Source of the DNA: an uncultured Lachnospiraceae bacterium
GTDB taxonomy: Bacteria; Bacillota; Clostridia; Lachnospirales; Lachnospiraceae
NCBI GenBank assembly: GCA_947169935.1
Contig: CAMVRS010000013.1
Span: forward strand, 1 to 37,766
Reading direction: 5' to 3'
Length of the DNA stretch: 37,766 nt
A model generated the notes under the pieces. The model saw nothing but the letters and a program-made list of their open reading frames with translations, did not search any database and was not told the origin of the DNA. Made by a program: the position numbers and the translations under genes. Shown here in pieces: positions 20,630 to 28,974 of this stretch. The first letter of the stretch is position 1. Every line of letters begins with the position of its first letter.

Positions 20630-21033
20630 AGATACCGGCAGAGAGCTGGCGAAAAATCCAGGCGATCATACGACAATATCCCGAATCACTCAAACTGCTT
20701 CGGGAATGGGAAGAGGAAGTATTGCACGCTTCTATGCGACAAAAGGCAAAGGACAACTCGCAGACGGAGCAGCGGGCATTACAGCTTCAGGCGGAATATC
20801 GCAAGCGCTTAAAGCGCGAAACGGAAGCAGTGACAGCAGCATACGAGAAGCTGACAGCTGATGAGCAAAAGGTGATCCGCCTGAGGTTCTGGAATGGCAG
20901 GAGCGTAACACGGTATGAGCTTATGCTTGACGCTAATTACTCTATCAGGCAGATGCAGAGGATAGTCAGCAAGATGGTTCGGATGGTCGGCGTGGACATT
21001 GGAGAACTCCATCCGGTAAGATGGCGCATATAG
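20626..21033 (+). CDS. Late transcription regulator, ArpU/RinA-like
   Basis: 135 residues. The C-terminal half resembles a sigma-70 region 4 type helix-turn-helix: LTADEQKVIRLRFWNGRSVT, RYELMLDANYSIRQMQRIVS. The N-terminal part is helical with a Gln-rich segment. ArpU/RinA-type proteins activate late promoters and lie at the end of the early operon in Firmicutes phages, directly before the packaging genes, as here. No cognate promoter motif could be assigned in the following gap. Confidence 0.8.
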   Translation: MKIPAESWRKIQAIIRQYPESLKLLREWEEEVLHASMRQKAKDNSQTEQRALQLQAEYRKRLKRETEAVTAAYEKLTADEQKVIRLRFWNGRSVTRYELMLDANYSIRQMQRIVSKMVRMVGVDIGELHPVRWRI

Positions 21034-21071
21034 CGTATTCAAGTGTGTTATTGTGATAGCGTGGAAGCATG

Positions 21072-21094
21072 GGGAGCGGGGGGCCGCTCCCTTT
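21072..21094 (+). terminator. Intrinsic terminator after the early operon
   Basis: GGGAGCGG (21072-21079) pairs with CCGCTCCC (21084-21091) around GGGG, followed by TTT. The short T-run makes it moderate. It lies 38 bases after the stop codon of the late regulator and separates early from late transcription. Confidence 0.65.
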
Positions 21095-21119
21095 GCAGTT
21101 TAAGGATCTCCTTTCTACT

Positions 21120-21150
21120 CGCTCCGGTTTGCTGCCGAGTTCCCGGAGCG
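21120..21150. promoter_or_regulatory. Second hairpin in the early-late junction
   Basis: CGCTCCGG (21120-21127) pairs with CCGGAGCG (21143-21150) around a 15-base loop. It lies 20 bases before the gpZ-like gene. It is not followed by T residues. It may be a late-regulator site or part of the packaging region. Confidence 0.4.
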
Positions 21151-21169
21151 GGTCTTTCGAGGGAATGAT

Positions 21170-21748
21170 ATGCAGGAAAAGATTGACATGAAGGCTGTTG
21201 TCAACGGCCTGGATAAAACTGAAAAGGGCGCAGAGAAGGTCGTCAAAAGAACCGTGGGGGATATGAAGTCAAGAGCTCCAGGGTGGGTATCCAAGGCGGT
21301 ACGTGAGGAATACAGTATAGCCGCCAAGGACGTGAAGGCGGCATTGAACACGGAAAGCAACGGGAAGATGTCCATAGCAGGGACTGAGGTGGACAGTGCG
21401 GCCCTGGTATATAAAGGGCGGGTATTGACACCCACCCACTTCAAGATGAAACCTGCCTCCCGCCCTGCCTCGGGTAAGCCTTACCAGGTGACTGCAGAGG
21501 TGAAGAAGGGACAGCGGAAGACACTGAGTAGTCAGGCGTTCCTGTCACACGCAGGCGGAGCGGACAGCAAGGAGATACCATTCCAGAGAAGAGGAGCATC
21601 AAGACTTCCGATCGATGCGATCAAAACGCTTTCAGTTCCGCAGATGATCGAAAGCAAAGAAGGGATCAAGCCGAAGATCGAGAAAGCGATCGAAGAAGGT
21701 TTGAAAAAACGCTTTGAACATCATTGCGAACAACTGTTGAACAAATAG
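21170..21748 (+). CDS. gpZ-like prophage minor tail protein, copy 2
   Basis: 192 residues. Paralogue of the protein at 1333: both have a basic helical N-terminus, a (E)EYxIxAKD-like segment, TPTHFKMKPASRP, YQVTAEVKKGQRKTL and PFQRRGASRLPIDAIKTLSV with PQMI. Resembles lambda gpZ (minor tail, head-tail joining step). In lambda, Z sits after FII; here this gene precedes the terminase genes. GAGGGA stands 5 bases before the ATG. Confidence 0.7.
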   Translation: MQEKIDMKAVVNGLDKTEKGAEKVVKRTVGDMKSRAPGWVSKAVREEYSIAAKDVKAALNTESNGKMSIAGTEVDSAALVYKGRVLTPTHFKMKPASRPASGKPYQVTAEVKKGQRKTLSSQAFLSHAGGADSKEIPFQRRGASRLPIDAIKTLSVPQMIESKEGIKPKIEKAIEEGLKKRFEHHCEQLLNK

Positions 21749-21789
21749 AGCTCGGACTCCTTTAAAACACGATGAAATAAAGCATAGCT

Positions 21790-21850
21790 GGGGGTGGGGT
21801 AGGTACTTCCAGACAGGGAAAATCCCCTGCGGTGCTAGCGAGCCCAAAAG
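21790..21850. other. Candidate cos / packaging region
   Basis: The 147-base gap between the gpZ-like gene and TerS has no gene. It carries a G-rich run (GGGGGTGGGG), GGTACTTCC (21802-21810), the inverted repeat CAGGG/CCCTG around AAAATC (21814-21829) and GGTGCTAGCGAGCCC. Cos sites of phages with HNH plus GpA-type terminases lie at this place, and the layout is similar. The nick position cannot be read from the sequence. Confidence 0.45.
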
Positions 21851-21895
21851 TCCGTTAGGCGCGAAAAAATAAATTTGGCATTTGGTTTGGTCAAA

Positions 21896-22612
21896 ATGGC
21901 GGAAGAAAAAGACGGCGGAAACTTAACAACGACGGAGCTTGCGAGGCTGTTGGGATTCACCTCCGAGAGGGTACGGCAGCTGGAGGATGAGGGTATCATC
22001 AAATCCATCTCGCATGCCGGCCGGAAACACTACAAGGCGATACCGAGTCTCGTGGCATATATCAACCACCTCCGGGAGCAGGTCGAAGGCAAGGCAAGCG
22101 CTGACATTCTGGAGGATATCGCAAAGCAGGATTACCGCTACAAGAAAGGGCGGGCCGACAAGATAGAGCTGGAGGTGAAAGAGCTCCAGGGGATGATGCA
22201 CCGGGCGGAGGATGTGGAGCTGATCACATCCGACATGATCGCAACGATACGAGCAAGCATCCTGGCATTACCGGGAAGGCTGGCCGTAGACGCGGCAAAA
22301 GCCAGGACGGCAGCAGAGGCGTCGGCAGTGATCAAAGAGGCGGTGGATGATCTGCTGAACGGCATGGCCAAGTACAAATACGACCCTGCCGAATACCGTA
22401 AGAGAGTAAGAGAGAGGGCTAAATGGGCAGCGGAAGAGCAGGTGGTGGAAGCAGAACCGGATCCGCCAAAGAAAACGGCAAAGAAAGCGCCGGCAAAGAG
22501 AACCGCAGCAGGGAAAACTACGGCGAAGAAAACCGTGACAAAGAAGGTATCCTCAAAACGGCAGCCCTCTTCCAAAACGCCTGCAAAGGCTTCAAAGCGC
22601 CAGAAGACCTAA
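21896..22612 (+). CDS. Terminase small subunit (Nu1-like) with Lys/Ala-rich tail
   Basis: About 238 residues. The N-terminal winged-HTH of Nu1-type small terminases is visible: LTTTELARLLGFTSERVRQL and EDEGIIKSISHAGRKHYK. A helical oligomerisation part follows (AKQDYRYKKGRADKIELEVK). The last 50 residues are a histone H1-like Lys/Ala/Thr tail (for example KKTAKKAPAKRTAAGKTTAK). The ribosome site is weak; a TTG at 21875 would add seven residues. The tail is encoded in DNA that also codes for the start of the large terminase. Confidence 0.85.
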   Translation: MAEEKDGGNLTTTELARLLGFTSERVRQLEDEGIIKSISHAGRKHYKAIPSLVAYINHLREQVEGKASADILEDIAKQDYRYKKGRADKIELEVKELQGMMHRAEDVELITSDMIATIRASILALPGRLAVDAAKARTAAEASAVIKEAVDDLLNGMAKYKYDPAEYRKRVRERAKWAAEEQVVEAEPDPPKKTAKKAPAKRTAAGKTTAKKTVTKKVSSKRQPSSKTPAKASKRQKT

Positions 22613-24417
22613 CGGTTTCCGAGTGGGCGGACAGATACAGGAGACTATCTCCGGAAAACAGCGCGGAAGCAGGCAACTGGCGCACGGCAAGAACCCCGTA
22701 CATGAAAGAGATCATGGATGCGTTCGGGGATGCAAGGGTAAAACAGATCGCCGTGGTAGCCAGTTCACAGGTCGGGAAGACCGAAAGCCTGTTAAACATA
22801 TTAGGCTACATGATCGATCAGGATCCGGGGCCGGCACTCTACACGATGCCGACACTGAACCAGGCGGAGGACTTCTCAAAAAGACGTCTGGCGCCGATGA
22901 TCAGAGACACCGAATGCGTCCGGGACAAGGTGGCGGCCACAAAAGGCCGCGACACGAACAACACGATCACTAAGAAGGTGTACCCGGGCGGAATGATATC
23001 ACTGATCGGGTCAAACGCTCCGGCAGATCTTGCAGGAACACCGGCAAGATACATTTTCGGGGACGAGATCGACAGATGGGCCACATCAGCAGGAACGGAA
23101 GGTGATCCGTGGAGCCTGTTGGAACGAAGGACGGCGACGTTCTACAACTCGAAGATGGTGGCGGTAAGCACGCCGACCATCAAAGGATCGTCCAGGATAG
23201 CAAAGCTGTTCGACCAGGGCACCCGTGAATACTGGTGCGTAGAGTGCCCGGATTGCAAAGAATACAGTTTCGTGAACTTTGACAGCATAAGATTTCAGTT
23301 CCACACGCTGGAAGTAGGCAGGGAACAGCAGTACATCGTTGATGAGACTGGGTGGGCGTGTCCAAAATGTGGATGCTATCACACCGAACAGGAGATCAAA
23401 CGGCAACCACACAAATGGGTGGCCGAAAGCCCTGAAGCGATAGTCAACGGCACCCGGTCTTTCTGGATAAACGGCTTCTCTTCCCCCTGGATGGAGTGGG
23501 AGAAGATCATCGTGCGGTTCCTAGAAGCCCGAAAGGATCCCGAAAGACTTCAGACAGTCTACAACACGCTGTTCGGCCAGCTTTGGGAGAACAGGGGAGA
23601 CCTTGAGGACGAAGAGGAAATGGCCGGAAGGGCGGAGGAATACGGCGCGGAACTGCCAGAAGGTGTCCTGTGTCTTACTCTGGGAGTAGACACGCAGGAC
23701 AATCGCCTGGAATACGAAGTAGTGGGCTACGGAATGTTCGAGGAGAACTGGGGCATTGAGCGCGGAATCATCATGGGGAACCCGGCAGACGAGGAAACCT
23801 GGGAGAAGCTGGATGCCGTGATCGATCGAGTGTACCACTTCCGGAGCGGAATGGGGCTGAAGATATCGCTGACCTTTGTAGACAGTGGCGGCCACTACAC
23901 ACAGGAAGTGTATGAGCAGTGCGCCAAACGGCAGAACAAGCGTGTATTTGCGATTAAAGGCGCAAACAGGGCGGATGCTCCGTACACGGCACCACCTAAA
24001 CGGGTAGAGTTCAACACGGCAGCAGGCGCTAAAGGTAAAGCCTGGCTGTACTACATAGGTGTAGACAGCGGCAAAGAGCATATCTACAGTGGCCTGAAGG
24101 TGAAGGAATCGGGTGCAAGGATGAGCCACTTCCCGAAGGAAAAAGAAAAAGGCTACGATTCACTGTTCTATTCGGGGCTCTTAAGTGAGCACATGGTCAT
24201 GGACAGCAAAGGCAAATGGAAGTGGGAAAAGATCCCGGGGCACGAAAGAAACGAAGCGCTGGACTGCCGAAATTACGCAAATGCGGCTTTCAAGATCCTG
24301 AAACCGAATATGGATGAGGTGAAGAGAAAGCTGAACGGCTCTGAAAGCAGGCAAAAGCCGGAAGCAAAGCCAAAACGGCAGCAGCGGCGAAGAAAGAGCA
24401 CATATGAGGACTGGTAA
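22423..24417 (+). CDS. Terminase large subunit, GpA family
   Basis: 664 residues. GpA-type packaging ATPase and nuclease: LTVSEWADRYRRLSPENSAE, Walker A-like VVASSQVGKTES (113-122), Walker B YIFGDEIDRW (210-219), zinc pairs CVECPDC and CPKCGC, and nuclease motifs LGVDTQDNRLEYEVVGYG, FVDSGGHYTQ and ALDCRNYANAAF. The only ATG, GTG or TTG ahead of the conserved part is ATG 22423, with GAGAGAGGG 4 bases upstream, so the first 60 or so residues overlap the small terminase gene by 190 bases. Those residues are low-complexity (Gly, Ser, Glu, Asn). Confidence 0.95.
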   Translation: MGSGRAGGGSRTGSAKENGKESAGKENRSRENYGEENRDKEGILKTAALFQNACKGFKAPEDLTVSEWADRYRRLSPENSAEAGNWRTARTPYMKEIMDAFGDARVKQIAVVASSQVGKTESLLNILGYMIDQDPGPALYTMPTLNQAEDFSKRRLAPMIRDTECVRDKVAATKGRDTNNTITKKVYPGGMISLIGSNAPADLAGTPARYIFGDEIDRWATSAGTEGDPWSLLERRTATFYNSKMVAVSTPTIKGSSRIAKLFDQGTREYWCVECPDCKEYSFVNFDSIRFQFHTLEVGREQQYIVDETGWACPKCGCYHTEQEIKRQPHKWVAESPEAIVNGTRSFWINGFSSPWMEWEKIIVRFLEARKDPERLQTVYNTLFGQLWENRGDLEDEEEMAGRAEEYGAELPEGVLCLTLGVDTQDNRLEYEVVGYGMFEENWGIERGIIMGNPADEETWEKLDAVIDRVYHFRSGMGLKISLTFVDSGGHYTQEVYEQCAKRQNKRVFAIKGANRADAPYTAPPKRVEFNTAAGAKGKAWLYYIGVDSGKEHIYSGLKVKESGARMSHFPKEKEKGYDSLFYSGLLSEHMVMDSKGKWKWEKIPGHERNEALDCRNYANAAFKILKPNMDEVKRKLNGSESRQKPEAKPKRQQRRRKSTYEDW

Positions 24418-24713
24418 TGACATACGATGCAAAGACGGAAAACGGAATAGAATACATATCCGCACTGTATGCGGGTAACTTCAGATACCGGGCGTGCGTT
24501 GACGGGTTGGATAAGCTCACGATACAGCGGGATGCGGTTCTGGGCGGTGAGGCGGTAGCCGGTTATACGATCGGGAACCGGTCGATCACAAGAAACGCAC
24601 TATCAGCTACGGATGTGCTGAAACAGTGGGATAAGCTGCTGGCACAGAAACTGCGGCTCGAAAACGGTAATGCGCCGCGTAAGACAGTTGGTGTCGTGCA
24701 CAGAGACTGGTAG
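24417..24713 (+). CDS. Head-tail connector, gpW-like / DUF6148-like
   Basis: 98 residues: an N-terminal segment then LDKLTIQRDAVLGGEAVAGY, TIGNRSITRNALSATDVLKQ and a helix to the end. The pattern of a helix, GxRSITR turn and helix resembles gpW/DUF6148 proteins that occupy the same position between terminase and portal. TAATG junction with the terminase gene. Confidence 0.7.
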   Translation: MTYDAKTENGIEYISALYAGNFRYRACVDGLDKLTIQRDAVLGGEAVAGYTIGNRSITRNALSATDVLKQWDKLLAQKLRLENGNAPRKTVGVVHRDW

Positions 24714-24730
24714 TCATCTGTGTTTGGCAT

Positions 24731-24771
24731 GGGTGCAGGAATCGCCGCAAGGCGCTCCTTCCCCTGCACCC
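24731..24771 (+). promoter_or_regulatory. Structured hairpin with GNRA tetraloop between connector and portal
   Basis: An outer stem GGGTGCAGG/CCTGCACCC (24731-24739, 24763-24771) encloses an inner hairpin CGCC-GCAA-GGCG (24743-24754). GCAA is a GNRA tetraloop. No T-run follows, so it is not a terminator. It fills a 76-base gap before the portal gene. It may stabilise or process late mRNA. Confidence 0.55.
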
Positions 24772-24789
24772 CTATTTGAGGATTAAGTG

Positions 24790-26331
24790 ATGAGCGTATA
24801 TGGCTACAAAGGATATGGATCCGCGGGCGCTTCCACGCGAAAGCGCTCAACAAAAGGTTTTACCGCGCAATCAGGGAGCCCACGGGAAGATATCGACGAC
24901 AATAATTACACATTACGCCAGCGTGGCAGGCTTCTGTATATGGGCGCACCGGTGGCGACAAGCGCGATCAAGACGCACAGAACCAACACAGTAGGAACAG
25001 GCCTGCGTCTTAACCCGAGACCGGACATGCAGGTCTTAGGCCTTACACAGGAGCAGGCGACGGAATGGGTGCACAGGGTTAAACGCGAGTTCAATATGTG
25101 GGCATCAAGGAAAGACGCCTGTGATGCTACGGGGCTGAATGACTTTTACGAGCTTCAACAGCTGATGCTCGTATCGTGGCTGGCATCGGGAGACGTTTTT
25201 GCACTGGTGCAACAGAAAGAACCGACAGTAATGAGACCGTATTCGCTACGGCTGAGAGCGCTTGAAGCGGATCTTGTGGCGACACCGACCAATATGGGCA
25301 TCACATCCGCAATGGCGAAGAACCCGGTCACGGGAAACAGGATCTTTGACGGGGTAGAGGTAGATGATGACGGAGCTGTTGTCGCATATCACATCCGGAA
25401 TACATATCCGTATGAGAGCACGACCTTGAAGACGGAATATAAGCGGATCGAAGCCAGAGGAAAAGATACTGAGATGCCGAATATACTGCATCTCATGAGT
25501 ACCGAAAGACCGGATCAGTACAGAGGAGTGTCTTTTATAGCGCCGGTAATCATATCTCTCCTGCAGATGAACCGCTATACCGAAAGTGAGCTGGCCGCTG
25601 CCCTGGTGAACTCATATCTGACAGCGTACGTGCAGACGTCTACAGCGGAAGGAGAAAATCCTTTAAGTGAGGCTGCACCGGAAGGAGATGTAGACAGCAG
25701 GGATCCAAGCGATTACGAGATGGGGCCCGGACAGGTCAATTTCCTTCAGCCCGGAGAGAACATCGTAACGGTAGACCCGAAGCACCCGGTAAGCGGTTTT
25801 GCAGCGTTCTGCGAAGCCGTATGCACACAGATGGGTGCGGCACTGGAAATACCGTCTGAGATACTGCTGAAGAAGTTCACGGCGTCCTACAGTGCATCGA
25901 GAGGGGCGCTGCTGGAAGCCTGGAAGAGCTTCCGGATGTACCGTACATGGTTCGTGAATGATTTCTGCAGACCCGTATATGAACTGTGGCTGTCAGAAGC
26001 AGTGGCGAGAGGGAGGATATCAGCCCCCGGCTTCTTTACGGATCCACTGATACACGAAGCATGGCTTGGGGCGCAGTGGATAGGACCGTCACAGGGACAG
26101 CTTGACCCGAACAAGGAGATAAGCGCCGAGATACTGGCGTGCCAGCATGGGTTTTCTACGCGCGAAGACAGTGCGCTTAGGATAAACGGCTCGGATTTCT
26201 CTGCGAATGTTGAACAGCTCGCAAGGGAAAACGAGCAGCTTGAAACGATCACACCGATGGGAGGAAATGAGGATGGCGAAAGCGAAGATCCTGAAGGCGC
26301 TCAGGACACCGTACACGGTGATGAAGAGTGA
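24790..26331 (+). CDS. Portal protein, lambda gpB family
   Basis: 513 residues. Family motifs: APVATSAIKTHRTNTVGTGL near residue 55, then RPDQYRGVSFIAPVIISLLQ and AALEIPSEILLKKFTASYSA (residues 345-370), and GPSQGQLDPNKE. Forms the dodecameric DNA channel at one capsid vertex and binds terminase. ATG 24790 is chosen (GAGG 8 bases upstream); a GTG one codon earlier is possible. The end is acidic. It overlaps the protease gene. Confidence 0.93.
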   Translation: MSVYGYKGYGSAGASTRKRSTKGFTAQSGSPREDIDDNNYTLRQRGRLLYMGAPVATSAIKTHRTNTVGTGLRLNPRPDMQVLGLTQEQATEWVHRVKREFNMWASRKDACDATGLNDFYELQQLMLVSWLASGDVFALVQQKEPTVMRPYSLRLRALEADLVATPTNMGITSAMAKNPVTGNRIFDGVEVDDDGAVVAYHIRNTYPYESTTLKTEYKRIEARGKDTEMPNILHLMSTERPDQYRGVSFIAPVIISLLQMNRYTESELAAALVNSYLTAYVQTSTAEGENPLSEAAPEGDVDSRDPSDYEMGPGQVNFLQPGENIVTVDPKHPVSGFAAFCEAVCTQMGAALEIPSEILLKKFTASYSASRGALLEAWKSFRMYRTWFVNDFCRPVYELWLSEAVARGRISAPGFFTDPLIHEAWLGAQWIGPSQGQLDPNKEISAEILACQHGFSTREDSALRINGSDFSANVEQLARENEQLETITPMGGNEDGESEDPEGAQDTVHGDEE

Positions 26332-27472
26332 GGACGGGAAGAAGGTAGAAGTAAATCTTTACGGAGAAGTGGTTGAGAGTGTGCCGACGGACTGGTGGAC
26401 AGGCGAGAAGGTTGACGGCCTGTTCATTGAGGGGAAGCGATTCTTAGCCGATCTTGATGCATTGGACGAAGCGGAGGAAGTGATATTCCACATCAACTCC
26501 GTCGGCGGCGATGTGGAGATGGGAATATCCATCTACAACCGCATCATGGCCATGAATGCGAAGACAACAACGATCGTGGACGGGCTGGCAGCGTCTGCCG
26601 CGTCGATCATTGCGCAGGCAGGCGATGTGAGAAAGATATCGACCGGAGCGCAGCTCATGATCCACGGGGCGAGTGCGTTACTGGTCGGATATTACAACGC
26701 CGAAGAGATGAAGAAGACGGTGAACATGCTCCAGTCGATCAACAAGAGCGTGGCCAGCGTGTACGCAAGCCGGTCAGGAGCGGAGGAAGACCATATCCTG
26801 AACATGATGAAAGCGGAAAAATGGTTTACAGCCGAGGAAGCGGTAAACGAGGGCTTGGCGGACGAAGTAACAGGGACGGAGCCGGATGTGGAAATGGAAA
26901 ATGTGAAGGACAAGGCGGATATGCTTGTGGTCAACGGCATACTGCAGAACATGAGAGGGCTCCCCATGCCGAATTTTGCAGCAAGGGGAACAGTAGTGTT
27001 ATCACGCGGCAAGGAAGGAACGCATGATATAGAGTTGTCACAAAAAACCGGAGAAGGGAGGAAAGAAACGATGACTCTGAAGGAACTTAAGGAAAGTCAG
27101 CCCGAGCTGGTCGAAGAGATCAGAAACGAGGCGACAAAGGACATCCAGGGAAGCACCGACAAGGCTGTGGCGGATGCTCTGGACGCAGAACGCAGGCGCA
27201 TGATGGAGATCGATTCCATTGCTCAGGCGGTAGGCGACAGCGCAATGGTCAACAAGGCGAAGTACGAGGAGCCTATGGATGCAGCACAGTTGGCGCTTGC
27301 GGCGATGAAAGCGCAGCAGGCTCAGGGAGATACCTACCTTGCCGCCAGGTCTAAAGAGACCGAGGACGCAAAAGGGATCATTGGTACGGCAAATTCCGGA
27401 ATGGAAGACACCGTGGCAGCAGACGCGGCAGAGCTGGCCGCTCTCGTAAACTACGTAAAGGAGGGAATGTAA
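26273..27472 (+). CDS. ClpP-type head maturation protease fused to scaffold-like domain
   Basis: 399 residues. Residues 1-215 are a ClpP-like serine protease: HINSVGGDVEMGISIYNRIM, catalytic Ser about 108 (GLAASAASIIAQAGD), His about 131 (QLMIHGAS), and WFTAEEAVNEGLADEV with the Asp. The rest is helical and charged (LKELKESQPELVEEIRNEAT, then DAERRRMMEIDSIAQAVGDS), typical of scaffold or delta-domain parts. It processes head proteins during capsid assembly. ATG 26273 has GGGAGG 8 bases upstream. Confidence 0.9.
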   Translation: MAKAKILKALRTPYTVMKSEDGKKVEVNLYGEVVESVPTDWWTGEKVDGLFIEGKRFLADLDALDEAEEVIFHINSVGGDVEMGISIYNRIMAMNAKTTTIVDGLAASAASIIAQAGDVRKISTGAQLMIHGASALLVGYYNAEEMKKTVNMLQSINKSVASVYASRSGAEEDHILNMMKAEKWFTAEEAVNEGLADEVTGTEPDVEMENVKDKADMLVVNGILQNMRGLPMPNFAARGTVVLSRGKEGTHDIELSQKTGEGRKETMTLKELKESQPELVEEIRNEATKDIQGSTDKAVADALDAERRRMMEIDSIAQAVGDSAMVNKAKYEEPMDAAQLALAAMKAQQAQGDTYLAARSKETEDAKGIIGTANSGMEDTVAADAAELAALVNYVKEGM

Positions 27473-27473
27473 G

Positions 27474-27836
27474 ATGGCATTGGTTGAGACTACAGCGATC
27501 GACAATCTCATCGCATCAAATGCGCACCCCGTCAGCATCCAGACCGTCACGGTCAAGAGTGGCGAAGGAAAGCTTAAGCGCGGATCCGTGCTTATGAGGG
27601 ATGCAAACAACAAGTTTGTCCTGGCGGATACCTCCGCCGGCACAGCAGAGGTGATCCTTGCGGCTGATGTGGACGCTACAAGCGCCGACACGGTAGCAGC
27701 GGCGTACAACAGCGGCGAGTTTGTAAGAGAGGAACTTATCGTGGCAGCAGGCTACACACTGGCCGCCGCTGATGAGGTTAATCTGAAGAATGCCGGTATC
27801 TATCTGGTATCCGGCGTTGAAGCAGTAAGCGTATAA
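27474..27836 (+). CDS. Head decoration protein, gpD-like
   Basis: 120 residues. Beta-rich with alternating strands: VSIQTVTVKSGEGKLKRGSV, EVILAADVDATSADTVAAAY and GYTLAAADEVNLKNAGIYLV. The size, strand pattern and position between protease and capsid match lambda gpD, which binds three-fold sites on the expanded capsid. It lies only 1 base after the protease stop. Confidence 0.82.
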   Translation: MALVETTAIDNLIASNAHPVSIQTVTVKSGEGKLKRGSVLMRDANNKFVLADTSAGTAEVILAADVDATSADTVAAAYNSGEFVREELIVAAGYTLAAADEVNLKNAGIYLVSGVEAVSV

Positions 27837-27849
27837 GGAGGGCATACAG

Positions 27850-28944
27850 ATGGCTATCAATCTTTATAACACAAAGACCATGCTGTCCCTGCAGGAAGCG
27901 GTTAAGCCCAAGAGCACCTTCCTCAGAGACCGCTATTTCCCCACCGCTTCGGAGGATATCTTCACCACCGAAGAGGTGCTGGTGGACTTCAAGGATGAGA
28001 CCGATGCGACGCTCGCACCCGTGGTCATCCCCGGAAAGGGAGGTGTACCCCTGGCGCGCGGCGGATATCAGACGCATCAGTTCACTCCTCCCCTGGTGGC
28101 GCCCGAGCGCACCCTCACAGCTGACCAGCTGCTCAGGAGACAGGCCGGAGAATCGGTGTTCTCAAGTGTTACACCGGAGCAGCGTGAAGCTAAGTTCCTT
28201 GCACAGGATATGGCAGACCTGAACGAAGCGATTGATCTTCGTGAAGAGTACATGGCTGCACAGGTGCTGCTCAACAACGGGTACACCCTGCACCAGTATG
28301 CTGACAAGTACGGAAGCGCAGAAGCGATCGACATGGAGATCAAATTCTATACCGGCGCATCCAATCCTTCCGTATACACACCGGCCACAAAGTGGGACAA
28401 CGGCGGCGATATCATTGCAGATATCGGGGCTATGGCGAACGCCCTCACCAAGCGCGGCCTGAAGGCAAGTGATCTGATCGTTTCCGGCAAGGTGGCGGAC
28501 GTGATGCTGACCAACAGTACCATTCTGGCACTGCTCGATAACCGCAGGTTCATTCTTGCACAGGAAGTGAACCCTCAGGAAAATGCAGATGGCTCCGTGC
28601 TGATCGCAGTACTCAACGTGAAGGGACACCTGATCAACGTGTTCTCATATACCCGCCAGTACAGAAGCGAGACTAAGAGCGGAAGTCCTGCGAAATACAC
28701 AATGGTGGACTTCATCCCCGAGAAGTATTGCGTCATGACCGCTCCCGGCATGGGCCGCACCGCATACGGTGCCATCACCCAGATCGAGGGCGCATCCCGC
28801 GACTTCGTGACCTACGCAGCAAAGCGTGTTCCTCACTCTGTCATTGACGAGAATGCGAACACCAGAACGCAGATCCAGCAGTCCAGACCTCTTGTGATGC
28901 CTAAGGTGCTCAACAGTGCCATCAGCTCACAGGTGCTCACCTGA
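27850..28944 (+). CDS. Major capsid protein, gpE family
   Basis: 364 residues. Motifs of phage major capsid protein E: KSTFLRDRYFPTASEDIFTT, VLVDFKDETDATLAPVVIPG and VAPERTLTADQLLRRQAGES, then MTAPGMGRTAYGAITQIEGA. Forms the icosahedral shell. AAGGAGG precedes the ATG. It has more C-ending codons than the early genes, as expected of a highly expressed gene. Confidence 0.93.
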   Translation: MAINLYNTKTMLSLQEAVKPKSTFLRDRYFPTASEDIFTTEEVLVDFKDETDATLAPVVIPGKGGVPLARGGYQTHQFTPPLVAPERTLTADQLLRRQAGESVFSSVTPEQREAKFLAQDMADLNEAIDLREEYMAAQVLLNNGYTLHQYADKYGSAEAIDMEIKFYTGASNPSVYTPATKWDNGGDIIADIGAMANALTKRGLKASDLIVSGKVADVMLTNSTILALLDNRRFILAQEVNPQENADGSVLIAVLNVKGHLINVFSYTRQYRSETKSGSPAKYTMVDFIPEKYCVMTAPGMGRTAYGAITQIEGASRDFVTYAAKRVPHSVIDENANTRTQIQQSRPLVMPKVLNSAISSQVLT

Positions 28945-28974
28945 TAACGTGCCTGCAGCGGAAGGAGGCAGATC

